Of a stretch of 64,000 nt of DNA, positions 61,201 to 64,000 are shown piece by piece. Source of the stretch: Pisaster brevispinus (taxonomy: Eukaryota > Echinodermata > Asteroidea > Forcipulatida > Asteriidae). Each line of letters begins with the position of its first letter. The first letter of the stretch is position 1. The DNA lies in assembly GCA_023634235.1 (NCBI GenBank), contig JAMKCF010000011.1:2746001-2810000 (forward strand), read 5' to 3'. The position numbers and the translations under genes are program-made. The notes beneath the pieces are model-generated. The model saw only the letters and a list, made by a program, of their open reading frames with translations. It was not told where the DNA came from and did not search any database.

Positions 61201-62673
61201 TTATTTTTATTTTTTCATTTCAAGCCACAATTTACTGTTAAAGGTACAGAGTAAAAAAGATACAACTAAAACCGCCACAGTAAAAATGAATACAAAATGG
61301 ACAACACAGGTCTGTGATTTCTCAGGATTTTTCATGATTTCATGACTTTCTGAAACCTCCTTGAGCGTTAGAATTTTCTTCAAAGAAGTAAAGCAGTCAC
61401 CAGAGAGGGAAAAAATAGTCCACATTGTGTCCAAACCTGTAGTTGTGTATTTCTGGTGATGCAGAGAGTCTGTAAACCTCCTGAATTGTAACATCTGGAT
61501 TGTTCTGGGTCTAGAGAAGTAGGGAACCCAGACCCGGAAGCCATTTTTTAGGAATGTTTACATTTGTCCAATCTCATCCCTGTTTATTTCTCTCAACAAT
61601 TCATAGTAAAAAACTACTACTAAGCCTATTGAGTTCTTGAGAGAACCACCAATTCTTTTTAGTGAGATAGTCAAACATTGATGAAGTCTATTTCTTCTTA
61701 AATAGTATTTGTTTTTTTAGTTTCATTTCATTTCACTTATTAATTTCTCAGGTACAAACAACGAAATTACAATGTAAAAATATAAAGTATTAACAAAGGG
61801 CAAGAGTTTTTTTATGAAATTTCACAAATTGATTGAACAATGTAAAGATTAAAAGCAAGAAAATGGCACACCCGATTTAAAAGCTGCTTAAGCACAAAAA
61901 GATGCTTAGCACAACATAATTATGCTTTCCAGTGTAATGTTAACAGCCAAAATACCATGTCTCATGCACCATCTGTGACTGGTTCGTCGCCGAGTTTTTT
62001 CCTAGCAGAAAATTGTTCAGGCAATGTTTTTTCATCTTCATACAGCTCTATGAAATTGGGCCTGAAGGAAAACATAAAAGTGAACACAATTAGTTGTCTG
62101 AACAATAATGCTGACTATTAAGTGATGCTTACTTAGGCCGTTCTCGAAACCACGACTCAGGTTGGGCTTGGGCTTGGGGTTCCGCCTCCTCTGTTTGAAA
62201 CCCCCTTAAGGACAGCACATGCTTTCTAAATAACTGACAGAGCCCAAGCCCAAAACGTGGTTTCGAAAACGGCCACAGCAAACATTCATACTCACTCTTT
62301 ACTTACCTTGTAAACCATTACATCATACTCACTCTTTACTTACCTTGTAAACCATTACATGGTGCTATGTAAAGGAGATCTCATACTTCAAAGGAAGCCC
62401 CACATAGCTAGCTGGAAAATACTTAATGTTGAGGGACCTTGAGCGTCACTGAGTGACGGATATGAGCGCTATATAAGAAGCCATTATTATTACTCTAGAT
62501 ATCGTTACGAAGGCAGCCGACTCTTTCAGGCATCAACCAACATGAAGAAGTTTTTGAGTTACTGTAGTGAAGTGCTGACAGCCTACAAGATTGCCACTGA
62601 GCTGGGCTTCCAGGACCTGGCTATGAGTCTACTGGAAGGTGAAGCAGGGTCATACCTCAAGGATGTCGCATGA
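21093..62673 (+). CDS. SPG11: Spatacsin, complete, 44 coding exons, 2663 aa
   Basis: The reconstructed coding sequence is 7992 nt, with phase kept across all 43 introns (exon coordinates are in the four block entries). Spatacsin works with spastizin (ZFYVE26/SPG15) and the AP-5 adaptor on late endosomes and lysosomes, in autophagic lysosome reformation; loss in humans causes spastic paraplegia 11. Similarity to human SPG11 (2443 aa) runs end to end: IPIHALEVGLKQRQLDTV in exon 6, FQASLSNSHLLLGDVQPT in exon 16, YYLYQGRPSFAYLAFL in exon 19, VRLLTGVGRYCEMSYVFD in exon 39, and the spatacsin C-terminal domain at about aa 2330-2620. The start ATG at 21093 sits in a good context (AAG ATG G). The about 220 extra residues relative to human seem to lie mainly in low-complexity linkers such as exons 24 and 33. 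All introns are GT-AG except probably intron 35. Confidence 0.95.
21525..21682 (-). mobile_element. SINE family B, minus, SPG11 intron 1
   Basis: It has the family's inverted body and head: CATCCGAAGGATGAAGCAAT, GTGTCTTGCTTAAGGACACA, then TCGAACCTACACTCTGCT and AGAAGCACCAGAG. It is truncated compared with the copy at 50829. Confidence 0.65.
22020..22130 (+). mobile_element. SINE family H fragment, SPG11 intron 2
   Basis: The segment GAGCCTTGCATGTGGATTGG and GTGTGGGTTTTCCCT is shared with 42960-43060 and 56750-56800. Only the middle of the element is present, directly after the exon 2 donor. Confidence 0.55.
22938..23183. mobile_element. Palindromic MITE family C, copy 1
   Basis: Terminal inverted repeats are GGGCCCAATTTCATGGCTCT at the left and AGAGCCATGACATCGGGCCC at the right. 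The body has GCGCTAGCTGTGTAAGC and GAAATATGCTTGACGTAA. A second copy is at 59277-59507. It lies in SPG11 intron 3. Confidence 0.75.
24470..24770. repeat. Interspersed repeat family F
   Basis: The part GAGTAGGGCGCCCT..GAGGTC.. to TTTGTTTCATCATCG recurs at 53380-53515. The part TGCATGGCATTACACAAA with GTCATTGT..TCTAGAA recurs at 50030-50120, and in inverted form at about 60400-60480. The type of element is not clear. It lies in SPG11 intron 4. Confidence 0.5.
25200..25480 (+). mobile_element. SINE family A, SPG11 intron 5
   Basis: One of the fuller copies. It has the 5' module (CTTCCCAAGTTGTATTATTA, ACTTGGGTGTGAT, CAGTTACAGGTTGAATGGC), the leader ACAAAGATATTTACAAAATA, the tRNA-like head GCTAGATAGCTCAGTTAG and box B GGTTCAATTTCC. 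Confidence 0.75.
25830..26325 (+). pseudogene. 5'-truncated, degraded non-LTR retrotransposon (LINE) tail
   Basis: The plus strand encodes KLQRITKQACLIIGAD, then KVLCDPPHPLKHLF, a stop and frame change near 26028, and then DFFLPSADGLFN. Arrays of this kind (a helix, an HPLH-type motif, then F-x-PSA-x-LLN) are typical of the C-terminal end of CR1/L2-type LINE polyproteins. A 3' segment with AATAAA at about 26307 follows. Only the last 90 or so codons remain, in SPG11 intron 6. The family assignment is inference from the motif pattern. Confidence 0.6.
27020..27457. mobile_element. MITE family D, copy 2, with internal insertion
   Basis: It begins GGGCCCAATTTCATAGAGCT and ends CAGCTGTATGAAATTGGGCT. 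It is more than twice as long as other copies because an unrelated palindrome-rich piece (TACATGTACGA at both 27217 and 27260) lies inside it. Confidence 0.55.
27458..27815 (+). mobile_element. SINE family B, plus, SPG11 intron 7
   Basis: It has AGCAGTAGAGTGTGGGTTCT, GACACTTAACCATAATTGCT, TCACAGTGTTTCTGG and a 3' end with CACTATATAATAC and TATTGTTATTAT. It abuts the MITE at 27020-27457. Confidence 0.65.
27965..28115 (-). mobile_element. SINE family A fragment, minus, SPG11 intron 7
   Basis: GATCCTGTGACCTCCGGATT and GCTCTACCAACTCTGCC are inverted box B and box A segments of the family A head, followed by a CAGTCAGTTTCC tail fragment in the other orientation. Confidence 0.5.
28600..29375. repeat. 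Minisatellite built on the palindrome CCCAACTATAGTTGGG
   Basis: About five units of roughly 50-60 bp lie between 29140 and 29375. Each has the perfect palindrome CCCAACTATAGTTGGG and the spacer AACACTCAAGTTTGGACCAG or a close variant. Diverged units (CCCAACTGTAGTTGGG) start earlier, at 28625-28700. A MITE-like block at 28990-29120 separates the two parts. It lies in SPG11 intron 8, just before exon 9. Confidence 0.8.
28990..29120. mobile_element. MITE-like hairpin in SPG11 intron 8
   Basis: GTCTGAATTGGCTGCTACAG at the left pairs imperfectly with GCTGTAGCCGCCAATTTGGA at the right, with GCAACA-type sequence in the loop. Related GGCTACAGCTGTTGCTAAGG sequence is found at 3370-3390. Confidence 0.5.
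30010..30175 (-). mobile_element. SINE family B, minus, SPG11 intron 9
   Basis: Inverted body AGTTAAGTGTCTTGCCCAAG and head GATTCGAACCCACACTCCGA with CACTCAGTCACGACATGC at the end. Confidence 0.6.
30393..30565. mobile_element. MITE-like repeat family J, copy 2
   Basis: The ends CAAGGCCTGGAATTTCACC and TGTATAATTCCAGGCCTGA are inverted copies; it is related to 8352-8510. It lies in SPG11 intron 9. Confidence 0.55.
31549..42470 (+). CDS. SPG11: SPG11 exons 12-22 (aa 856-1513): central alpha-solenoid
   Basis: Exons: 31549-31919, 33088-33316, 34175-34372, 35128-35225, 35828-35973, 36853-37017, 38073-38142, 39733-39940, 40529-40749, 41589-41694 and 42311-42470. Anchors to the vertebrate protein: SIWSYLTSHCDWKHLSDWI (exon 13, human LWRYLTARHDWLNIILWI), LREKILDALAR (exon 13), LYLFLDFYRLYLSENE (exons 14-15), GHPVVALATLIYAPG (exon 16), QGNCPFDPAKLFKWQ (exons 17-18, human SLSPFDPSRLFGWQ), and EEWTLVILLCRRHQLPLS (exon 22). 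These are helical-repeat segments with no catalytic motif. Intron 18 (38143-39732) carries a tandemly duplicated GC-rich insert. Confidence 0.93.
31960..32550. repeat. Interspersed repeat family K, copy 1
   Basis: About 590 bp that align at intervals with 49310-49870 in the same orientation: CTCATAAAATGCA, GCCATGGTATGCT, GACTTGCCTC.CATATGCC, AATGATAAACAAT, CGCAACCAAAAGA. Non-coding in both copies. It lies in SPG11 intron 12. Confidence 0.7.
32800..32975 (+). mobile_element. SINE family G, SPG11 intron 12
   Basis: The tRNA-like region GGTCTTGGGTTTGAATCCCT is followed by TCTCGAGTAATATGCC and the tail ATCACACATCGGTGTGAGG. Copies with the same order are at 53175-53320 and 55730-55895. Confidence 0.6.
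34985..35095 (+). mobile_element. SINE family G 3' fragment, SPG11 intron 14
   Basis: Only the 3' part is present: TCACAGGACTCAGGAAAGTA, ACACATCGGTTTACGGG and the terminal CCCTGATGCAAATTT. Confidence 0.5.
35290..35650 (+). mobile_element. SINE family B, plus, SPG11 intron 15
   Basis: The head CTGAGCGGTCTAGTTCACCG and box B GTGTGGGTTCGAATCC are well preserved, followed by GAGCAAGGCACTTAACCATA. The 3' half is different from other copies and may be a second, unrelated repeat. Confidence 0.6.
37045..37530. mobile_element. Two SINE family A copies in opposite orientations, SPG11 intron 17
   Basis: 37045-37180 is a minus copy (GACTTCCGGATTAACGTGCC, GTGCTCTACCAACTTAGCTG). 37190-37530 is a plus copy with the tail-like start, the module GCCGCTTCCCAGGTTGTATC, the head AGATAGTTCAGTTGGTAGAG and box B GGTTCAAATCCCG. 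Confidence 0.65.
37740..37965 (-). mobile_element. SINE family B, minus, SPG11 intron 17
   Basis: Inverted body CCATCTGATGGACAAAGCAA and AAGGACACAAGTGTCAAGAC, head GGAACCCACACTCTGCTGAT, and GACCGCTCGGCCACAACACG at the outer end. Confidence 0.7.
38285..39615. mobile_element. Inserted element with ACTCGCCC ends and 381-bp tandem duplication, SPG11 intron 18
   Basis: Both ends have CTCGCCCACCG-type sequence (TTCCACTCGCCCACCGGACG at 38301; TTTGACTCGCCCACCGCTG at 39546). The core from about 38650 is duplicated at 39031 with a 381-bp period, nearly identical. Within each copy the block GTGGACTACAGGCGGGCGAG starts a 77-bp subrepeat. A (GATCGC)n stretch lies at 39370-39395. The open frame at 38570-39550 repeats itself with the duplication and has no recognisable domain, so I do not call a gene. 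Confidence 0.65.
40000..40345 (+). mobile_element. SINE family A, SPG11 intron 19
   Basis: A tail fragment at 40000-40060 (TGGTTTTGTGGTTTACTACT) is followed by a head with GGCTAGATCCTCACTTGGTA, box B CAGGTCCAAGTCCCGCTCC and the tail CAGTTTCCCTTGTGG. Confidence 0.6.
41225..41470 (-). mobile_element. SINE family B, minus, SPG11 intron 20
   Basis: A nearly full inverted copy, from the GGCAGACCCCTTCTC end through CCATCCAAAGGACAAAGCAA to GACTCGAACCCACACTCTGC and TCTGCCACGACACG. Confidence 0.7.
42700..43210. repeat. Degenerate TTACTGTGGTG minisatellite interrupted by SINE family H
   Basis: Units close to TTACTGTGGTG fill 42700-42855 and again 43150-43195. Each stretch ends in TTACTGACCTTGCAAATGT, followed by a short AT-rich piece. 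Between them, 42900-43140 is a family H SINE (CTTTCACCTCCATGGACCCT, GCCTTGCATGTGGATTGGG). It lies in SPG11 intron 22. Confidence 0.65.
43249..52175 (+). CDS. SPG11: SPG11 exons 23-33 (aa 1514-2161): central to late solenoid
   Basis: Exons: 43249-43444, 44467-44559, 45031-45173, 45599-45799, 46803-46910, 47172-47376, 47925-48139, 49016-49153, 50365-50535, 51211-51378 and 51869-52175. Anchors: TVREHLHDAFRNL (exon 23, human VIQDHLRLAFENL), DLFSVLFECNTSPVPWKSLL (exon 25), AKEFASVAGLPVDQVVVEQ (exon 29, human ARRVAELAELPVDNLVIKE), FWKTCHKTFKAN (exon 30), LNLILGKLLDKCCIKKAYQL (exon 33, human LNFLIGRLLDDGCVHEA). Exon 24 is an acidic Ser/Thr-rich insert with no obvious human counterpart, and exon 33 ends in a Gly-rich and basic stretch (GGVGGSGGRRSRK). 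At the end of exon 33 a second donor 3 nt upstream (after 52172) would remove one codon. Confidence 0.92.
44044..44285. mobile_element. Foldback MITE with about 75-bp arms, SPG11 intron 23
   Basis: The left arm TAGAACAGCAAATATGACCA through GAACTCATGTGAACTCAA to GAGGATTTGGTCCGAA is the reverse complement of the right arm ending TTTGCTGTTCTA. The flanks are also duplicated: GAAGAACCAGTCTGATAAATC after the element and AAAGAACCAGTCTGATAG at 43976. Confidence 0.75.
44640..44975. mobile_element. MITE family E related fragments, SPG11 intron 24
   Basis: 44648-44710 has ATTAATGACCATAAAAACTT and GCACTGCAGCTGTTGATA, as in 6674-7009. The rest (GTAGACACTGTATTCAGCTG, GAAACTTTCACATGTGAC) matches 31390-31480 in inverted orientation. 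Confidence 0.5.
46255..46415 (-). mobile_element. SINE family B, minus, SPG11 intron 26
   Basis: Inverted AGTTAAGTGTCTTGCTCAAG, GGGATTCGAACCCTTACACC and the outer end TTGGTCACAACACGCCAC. Confidence 0.65.
46915..47140 (-). mobile_element. SINE family B, minus, next to SPG11 exon 28
   Basis: Inverted copy from GGCAAACCCCTTCTCTTTGC to CACGAACCCACACTCTGCTG. It ends about 30 bp before the exon 28 acceptor at 47171, so it is very close to the splicing signals. Confidence 0.7.
48240..48370 (-). mobile_element. SINE family A fragment, minus, SPG11 intron 29
   Basis: GGGTTGAACAAAGACAAATT, CCAGAGCGGGATATGAACCT (inverted box B) and the tail CCCAGTCAGTTTCTTGTGTG. Confidence 0.55.
49310..49870. repeat. 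Interspersed repeat family K, copy 2
   Basis: The same order of blocks as in 31960-32550: ACTCATAAAATGCACTGGGA, GGCCATGGTATGCTTGAATC, ACAATGATAAACAATTGTGG, CGATCGCAACCAAAAGA. It lies in SPG11 intron 30. Confidence 0.7.
50829..51105 (+). mobile_element. SINE family B, most complete copy, SPG11 intron 31
   Basis: The leucine-tRNA-like head GTGTCGTGGCCGAGCAGTTT with long variable arm and box B GTGTGGGTTCGAGTCCCG is followed by the body CTTAAGCAAGACACTTAACC, TTTGGATGGGACGTAAAGCC and the end CAGATTGCGCCGCATCACC. It is useful as the reference for the other copies. Confidence 0.75.
51690..51820 (-). mobile_element. SINE family A, minus, SPG11 intron 32
   Basis: GGGTGAACAAAGACAAATTG, GGATTAGAACCTGCAACCTT, GTGCTCTACTATTTTAGTCA and the leader ATTTTGTCAATGTCTTTCTT. 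It ends within 50 bp of the exon 33 acceptor. Confidence 0.65.
52335..52700. mobile_element. SINE family A complex, SPG11 intron 33
   Basis: A minus copy runs from the head (GCTCTACCAACTGAGCTATC) through the leader to the module CAACCTGGGAAGCGGCAGCC. It is followed by a plus-orientation tail (CAGTCAGTTTCCCTTGCGG) ending about 20 bp before the exon 34 acceptor. Confidence 0.65.
52719..62673 (+). CDS. SPG11: SPG11 exons 34-44 (aa 2162-2663): spatacsin C-terminal domain
   Basis: Exons: 52719-52867, 53617-53754, 54427-54493, 54900-55079, 56048-56190, 56980-57084, 57878-58046, 58208-58284, 59557-59706, 60992-61146 and 62499-62673 (stop TGA). Exons 38-44 encode the family-defining C-terminal domain: MEGISNVLRKCRECSDAL, LLTGVGRYCEMSYVFDVL, TKLKVALLDYLKRCDP (human GTLKTALLDYIKRCRP), AQSYAKDNCLRHAEQC, IVADAYG and VVQGDFQYLEDY (human VILKGDFNYLEEF). 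The end, LLEGEAGSYLKDVA, aligns with human LLKDPQTGCCLKDMLAG. Exon 35 most likely ends at a GC donor (CAG|GCAAGA); an in-frame GT donor 30 nt later is an alternative. Confidence 0.94.
53175..53320 (+). mobile_element. SINE family G, SPG11 intron 34
   Basis: TCTAGCAATGCAAAGGTCGT, box B GGTTCGAATCCCACCCGAG, CACAGAGCTCGGGAGAGCAC and ACATATCGGTGTAAGGG. Nearly identical to 55760-55890. Confidence 0.7.
53370..53515. repeat. Interspersed repeat family F, second copy
   Basis: CCATTTGAGTAGGGCGCCCT, GGAGGTCAAAAGAAGG and CATTGTTTCATCATCG match 24625-24735. Confidence 0.6.
54570..54800 (+). mobile_element. SINE family A, SPG11 intron 36
   Basis: A well preserved copy: GCCGCTTCCCAGGTTGTATC, ACTTGGGTGTGATTCCTGGC, ACACGGCAGTTGCAGG, ATTGACCAAATAGGGAGACT, the head GCCGGATAGCTCAGTTGGGA and box B CAGGTTCAAGTCCCACTC. 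Confidence 0.75.
55585..55895 (+). mobile_element. SINE family G, 3' fragment plus a full copy, SPG11 intron 37
   Basis: 55585-55680 is a 3' fragment (ATACACATCGTTGTAAGGG). 55730-55895 is a full copy with the tRNA-like head GCTCGGTGGTCTAGTGGTAA, box B GGTTCGAATCCCACCCGAG and the tail ACACATCGGTGTAAGGG. Confidence 0.75.
56390..56965 (+). mobile_element. Two tandem SINE family H copies before SPG11 exon 39
   Basis: The second copy (56676-56965) is full: head GATGCAGTGGTTTCTTTCCT, box B GGTTCAATTCCCGCC, body GTGTGGGTTTTCCCTGGAAT, TCTTCTCTCCATTGGATTCT and an AATAAATAAT tail. The first (56390-56660) is 5'-truncated and diverged. The tail of the second ends about 15 bp before the exon 39 acceptor. 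Confidence 0.75.
59277..59507. mobile_element. Palindromic MITE family C, copy 2
   Basis: The ends CAATTTCATGGCTCTGCTTA and AAGAGCCATGATAGTGGGCC are inverted repeats. The body GCGCTAGCTGTGTAAG and GAAATATGCTTGACGTAAGC matches 22938-23183. It lies in SPG11 intron 41. Confidence 0.75.
59815..60228. mobile_element. MITE with GGCAGGGTATACTTT ends, family E related
   Basis: The left end GGCAGGGTATACTTTTTGTA and right end ATCAAAAGTATACCCTGCC are clean inverted repeats. The interior (AATAACAAACCTGTGAAA, AGAGAATAATGACAGAAGG) resembles 1860-1960. It lies in SPG11 intron 42. Confidence 0.75.
60665..61545. repeat. Repeat family L, two direct copies flanking SPG11 exon 43
   Basis: About 60665-60800 and 61405-61545 share AATAGTCC.CATTG.GTCCAA, ACCTGTAG, AGTCTGTAAACCTCCTGAAT and TTGTAACATCTG. 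They lie on either side of exon 43 in the same orientation, with an inverted family G-like SINE fragment at about 60840-60960. Confidence 0.65.
61880..62065. mobile_element. MITE family D, copy 3
   Basis: AAAAGCTGCTTAAGCACAAA at the left, CAGCTCTATGAAATTGGGCC at the right, and GCTTAGCACAACATAATTAT inside. It lies in SPG11 intron 43. Confidence 0.65.
62135..62275. mobile_element. 141-bp MITE with 19-bp terminal inverted repeats
   Basis: GGCCGTTCTCGAAACCACG at the left and CGTGGTTTCGAAAACGGCC at the right differ at one position as inverted repeats. A one-ended relative lies at 54150-54205 (AAATAACTGACGGTGCCCAA). It lies in SPG11 intron 43. Confidence 0.75.
62287..62360. repeat. Two tandem 37-bp units
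   Basis: CATACTCACTCTTTACTTAC with CTTGTAAACCATTACAT occurs twice, at 62287 and 62324, without differences. Confidence 0.9.
62385..62498 (+). mobile_element. Retroposon 3' tail forming the SPG11 exon 44 splice acceptor region
   Basis: TATGAGCGCTATATAAGAAG followed by CCATTATTATTACT is a typical retroposon 3' end with a short ATT-repeat tail. The tail runs straight into the CTAG acceptor at 62495-62498, so branch point and polypyrimidine tract appear to lie within transposon-derived sequence. Confidence 0.5.
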
Positions 62674-64000
62674 TCTAACGATGGAAACCTTAAAGGTAAG
62701 TCCATCAATTGGGTTTTTTCAACGTACTACTGATTTATTGTCAAAATTATCAAGAAAGATACAATAAAAGTATACTGTGAAAGTTTCAGCTGAACATAGT
62801 GTCTGTTTGCTGAGAAAACAGCAAAAAACTGTCTCAAGAACATCAATTCCATCCCTGTTTAGCGAGGTGACAGCGTGTACCAATGCGCATATTTGGCCAC
62901 AGCATTTGCAAACAGACACAAACTCTAAGAAATCTGAGAAACAATTCATGCATGAATCGTTTCTCAGACTCAAATGTTTTTATTGATCTCTAATCAACGA
63001 GGGCACTTCCGTTGAAATAATTTTGCAGGATGCTTGCTACCATTACCATCTTTATAACAAGCAGGTTTTTGGATAAAAACAACACTTTTTTTTCATGGTC
63101 ATTACCAAAGTATGACCCTACCTTTAATTTGGTTGGAACTAATGAGTTTGCATTAAAAATCTAAAAATTAATTTTCTGTTTCAACACAAACTACTGACGA
63201 TATAAAAGCTTTATTAATTTTTCAGAACCAAATCATGCTGAATAACATCAAAAGATAAATTCATGTGTAAAAATCTAAATTTCCCCATAACAAAACTATA
63301 ACATATTTTGATCTCAATGTGTTTTATAGTTTAGCCTTTTCTAATTTTGGATCAACAGAACTTGACTGAAGGGGGTCACCTAAGCAACCTTCGCTACTCA
63401 ACAAAGTTACACCCAAGGGCCCAATTTCATAGAGCTGCCTAAGCACAAAAAGTAGCTAAGCACAACAAAATTATGCTTACCAGAATATGGTTACCAGCTA
63501 AAGTGCTATGTCACATGCACAATTTCTGATTGGTATTCTGCTATTTTTGCTAAGCACAAAATTATTTGCTAGCAAAATTGAAGTTGGGCCTAGGTTGTCA
63601 AATGTGCATTCTAAGCTTAAACCCTTTGGAAGTTAATATTAAACTCTAACTTTAATTCTTCATAAAATTATTAGCTCTTCTGTTATCAGTTTTCAGGATT
63701 CATTAAACATCTCCCAAATAAATAAAATGTATTTTGAGAAACAAAATATTATAAATAGTTATGAATATGCATCGAATCCTCAACAAATTTTATCTGCCAA
63801 TTTGTTTTCTCAATGAGCTGAAATTTTTAAAAAGGAATATTGGTCAATGAACCATTTAGAGGTGTACTACAATGTGAGAAAGTACCATATGGTATTCACT
63901 ATGAATGTGCCAAATTGCAACTCTTAAGTCTGTTTAATTTTGTGAAGCAACTGTGGGACCAAAAATTGAGAGAATAGTTCTTCAAGTTTTAAGTAGATGA
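62674..64000 (+). other. SPG11 3' flank and probable 3'UTR
   Basis: No open frame is convincing here. A strong donor sequence AAAG|GTAAGT occurs 22 bases after the stop (exon would end at 62695), and a possible acceptor CAACAG lies at 63354-63359. AATAAA signals occur at 63717 and 63721. A family E related repeat lies at about 62735-63125 and a family D MITE at 63417-63593. Confidence 0.45.
63417..63593. mobile_element. MITE family D, copy 4 (best preserved)
   Basis: GGGCCCAATTTCATAGAGCT at the left and AGCAAAATTGAAGTTGGGCC at the right, with CTAAGCACAACAAAATTATG and TGCTATGTCACATGCACAA inside. It is the cleanest reference copy in the window. Confidence 0.7.

Overview
The window is animal genomic DNA, AT-rich, intron-rich and full of short interspersed repeats. 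The proteins are clear metazoan orthologues. Several tRNA-derived SINE families and many small palindromic DNA transposons fill the introns and intergenic space. This fits an invertebrate deuterostome, most likely an echinoderm, but that placement is inference. I cannot name a species.

Two protein-coding genes could be rebuilt completely, with every splice junction in phase. On the minus strand, SNAPC3 (SNAP50, a subunit of the snRNA-activating protein complex) has 8 coding exons between 8759 and 2453 and encodes 381 aa. On the plus strand, SPG11 (spatacsin) has 44 coding exons between 21093 and 62673 and encodes 2663 aa. The two genes are divergent: their start codons are 12.3 kb apart and face away from each other. 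No other protein-coding gene is supported.

The space between them (about 9.9 to 21.0 kb) is the most unusual part. Two inverted arms of about 1 kb (9922-10873 and 19960-21044) enclose an AT-rich segment with a duplicated block, four evenly spaced tRNA-like sequences (11629-12147), and a huge, almost perfectly homogeneous 27-bp minisatellite (12144-19959, about 289 units including a 100-N assembly gap). The arms carry about 180-bp tandem units next to the core. The whole resembles a large foldback-type element with no coding capacity. Its right end stops 48 bp before the SPG11 start codon, so SPG11's promoter and leader must lie partly or wholly inside it. The very long open frames across the minisatellite exist only because 27 is a multiple of three.

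Region by region: 1-2452 is SNAPC3 3' flank without a recognisable gene; 2453-8759 is SNAPC3; 8760-9921 is upstream DNA with a hairpin; 9922-21044 is the foldback-like element; 21093-62673 is SPG11, whose introns hold at least four SINE-like families, several hairpin MITE families, a degraded LINE tail, palindromic minisatellites and a tandemly duplicated GC-rich insert; 62674-64000 is SPG11 3' flank with a possible 3'UTR intron and MITE copies. The two genes have no known functional link: one acts in snRNA transcription, the other in lysosome and endosome maintenance.
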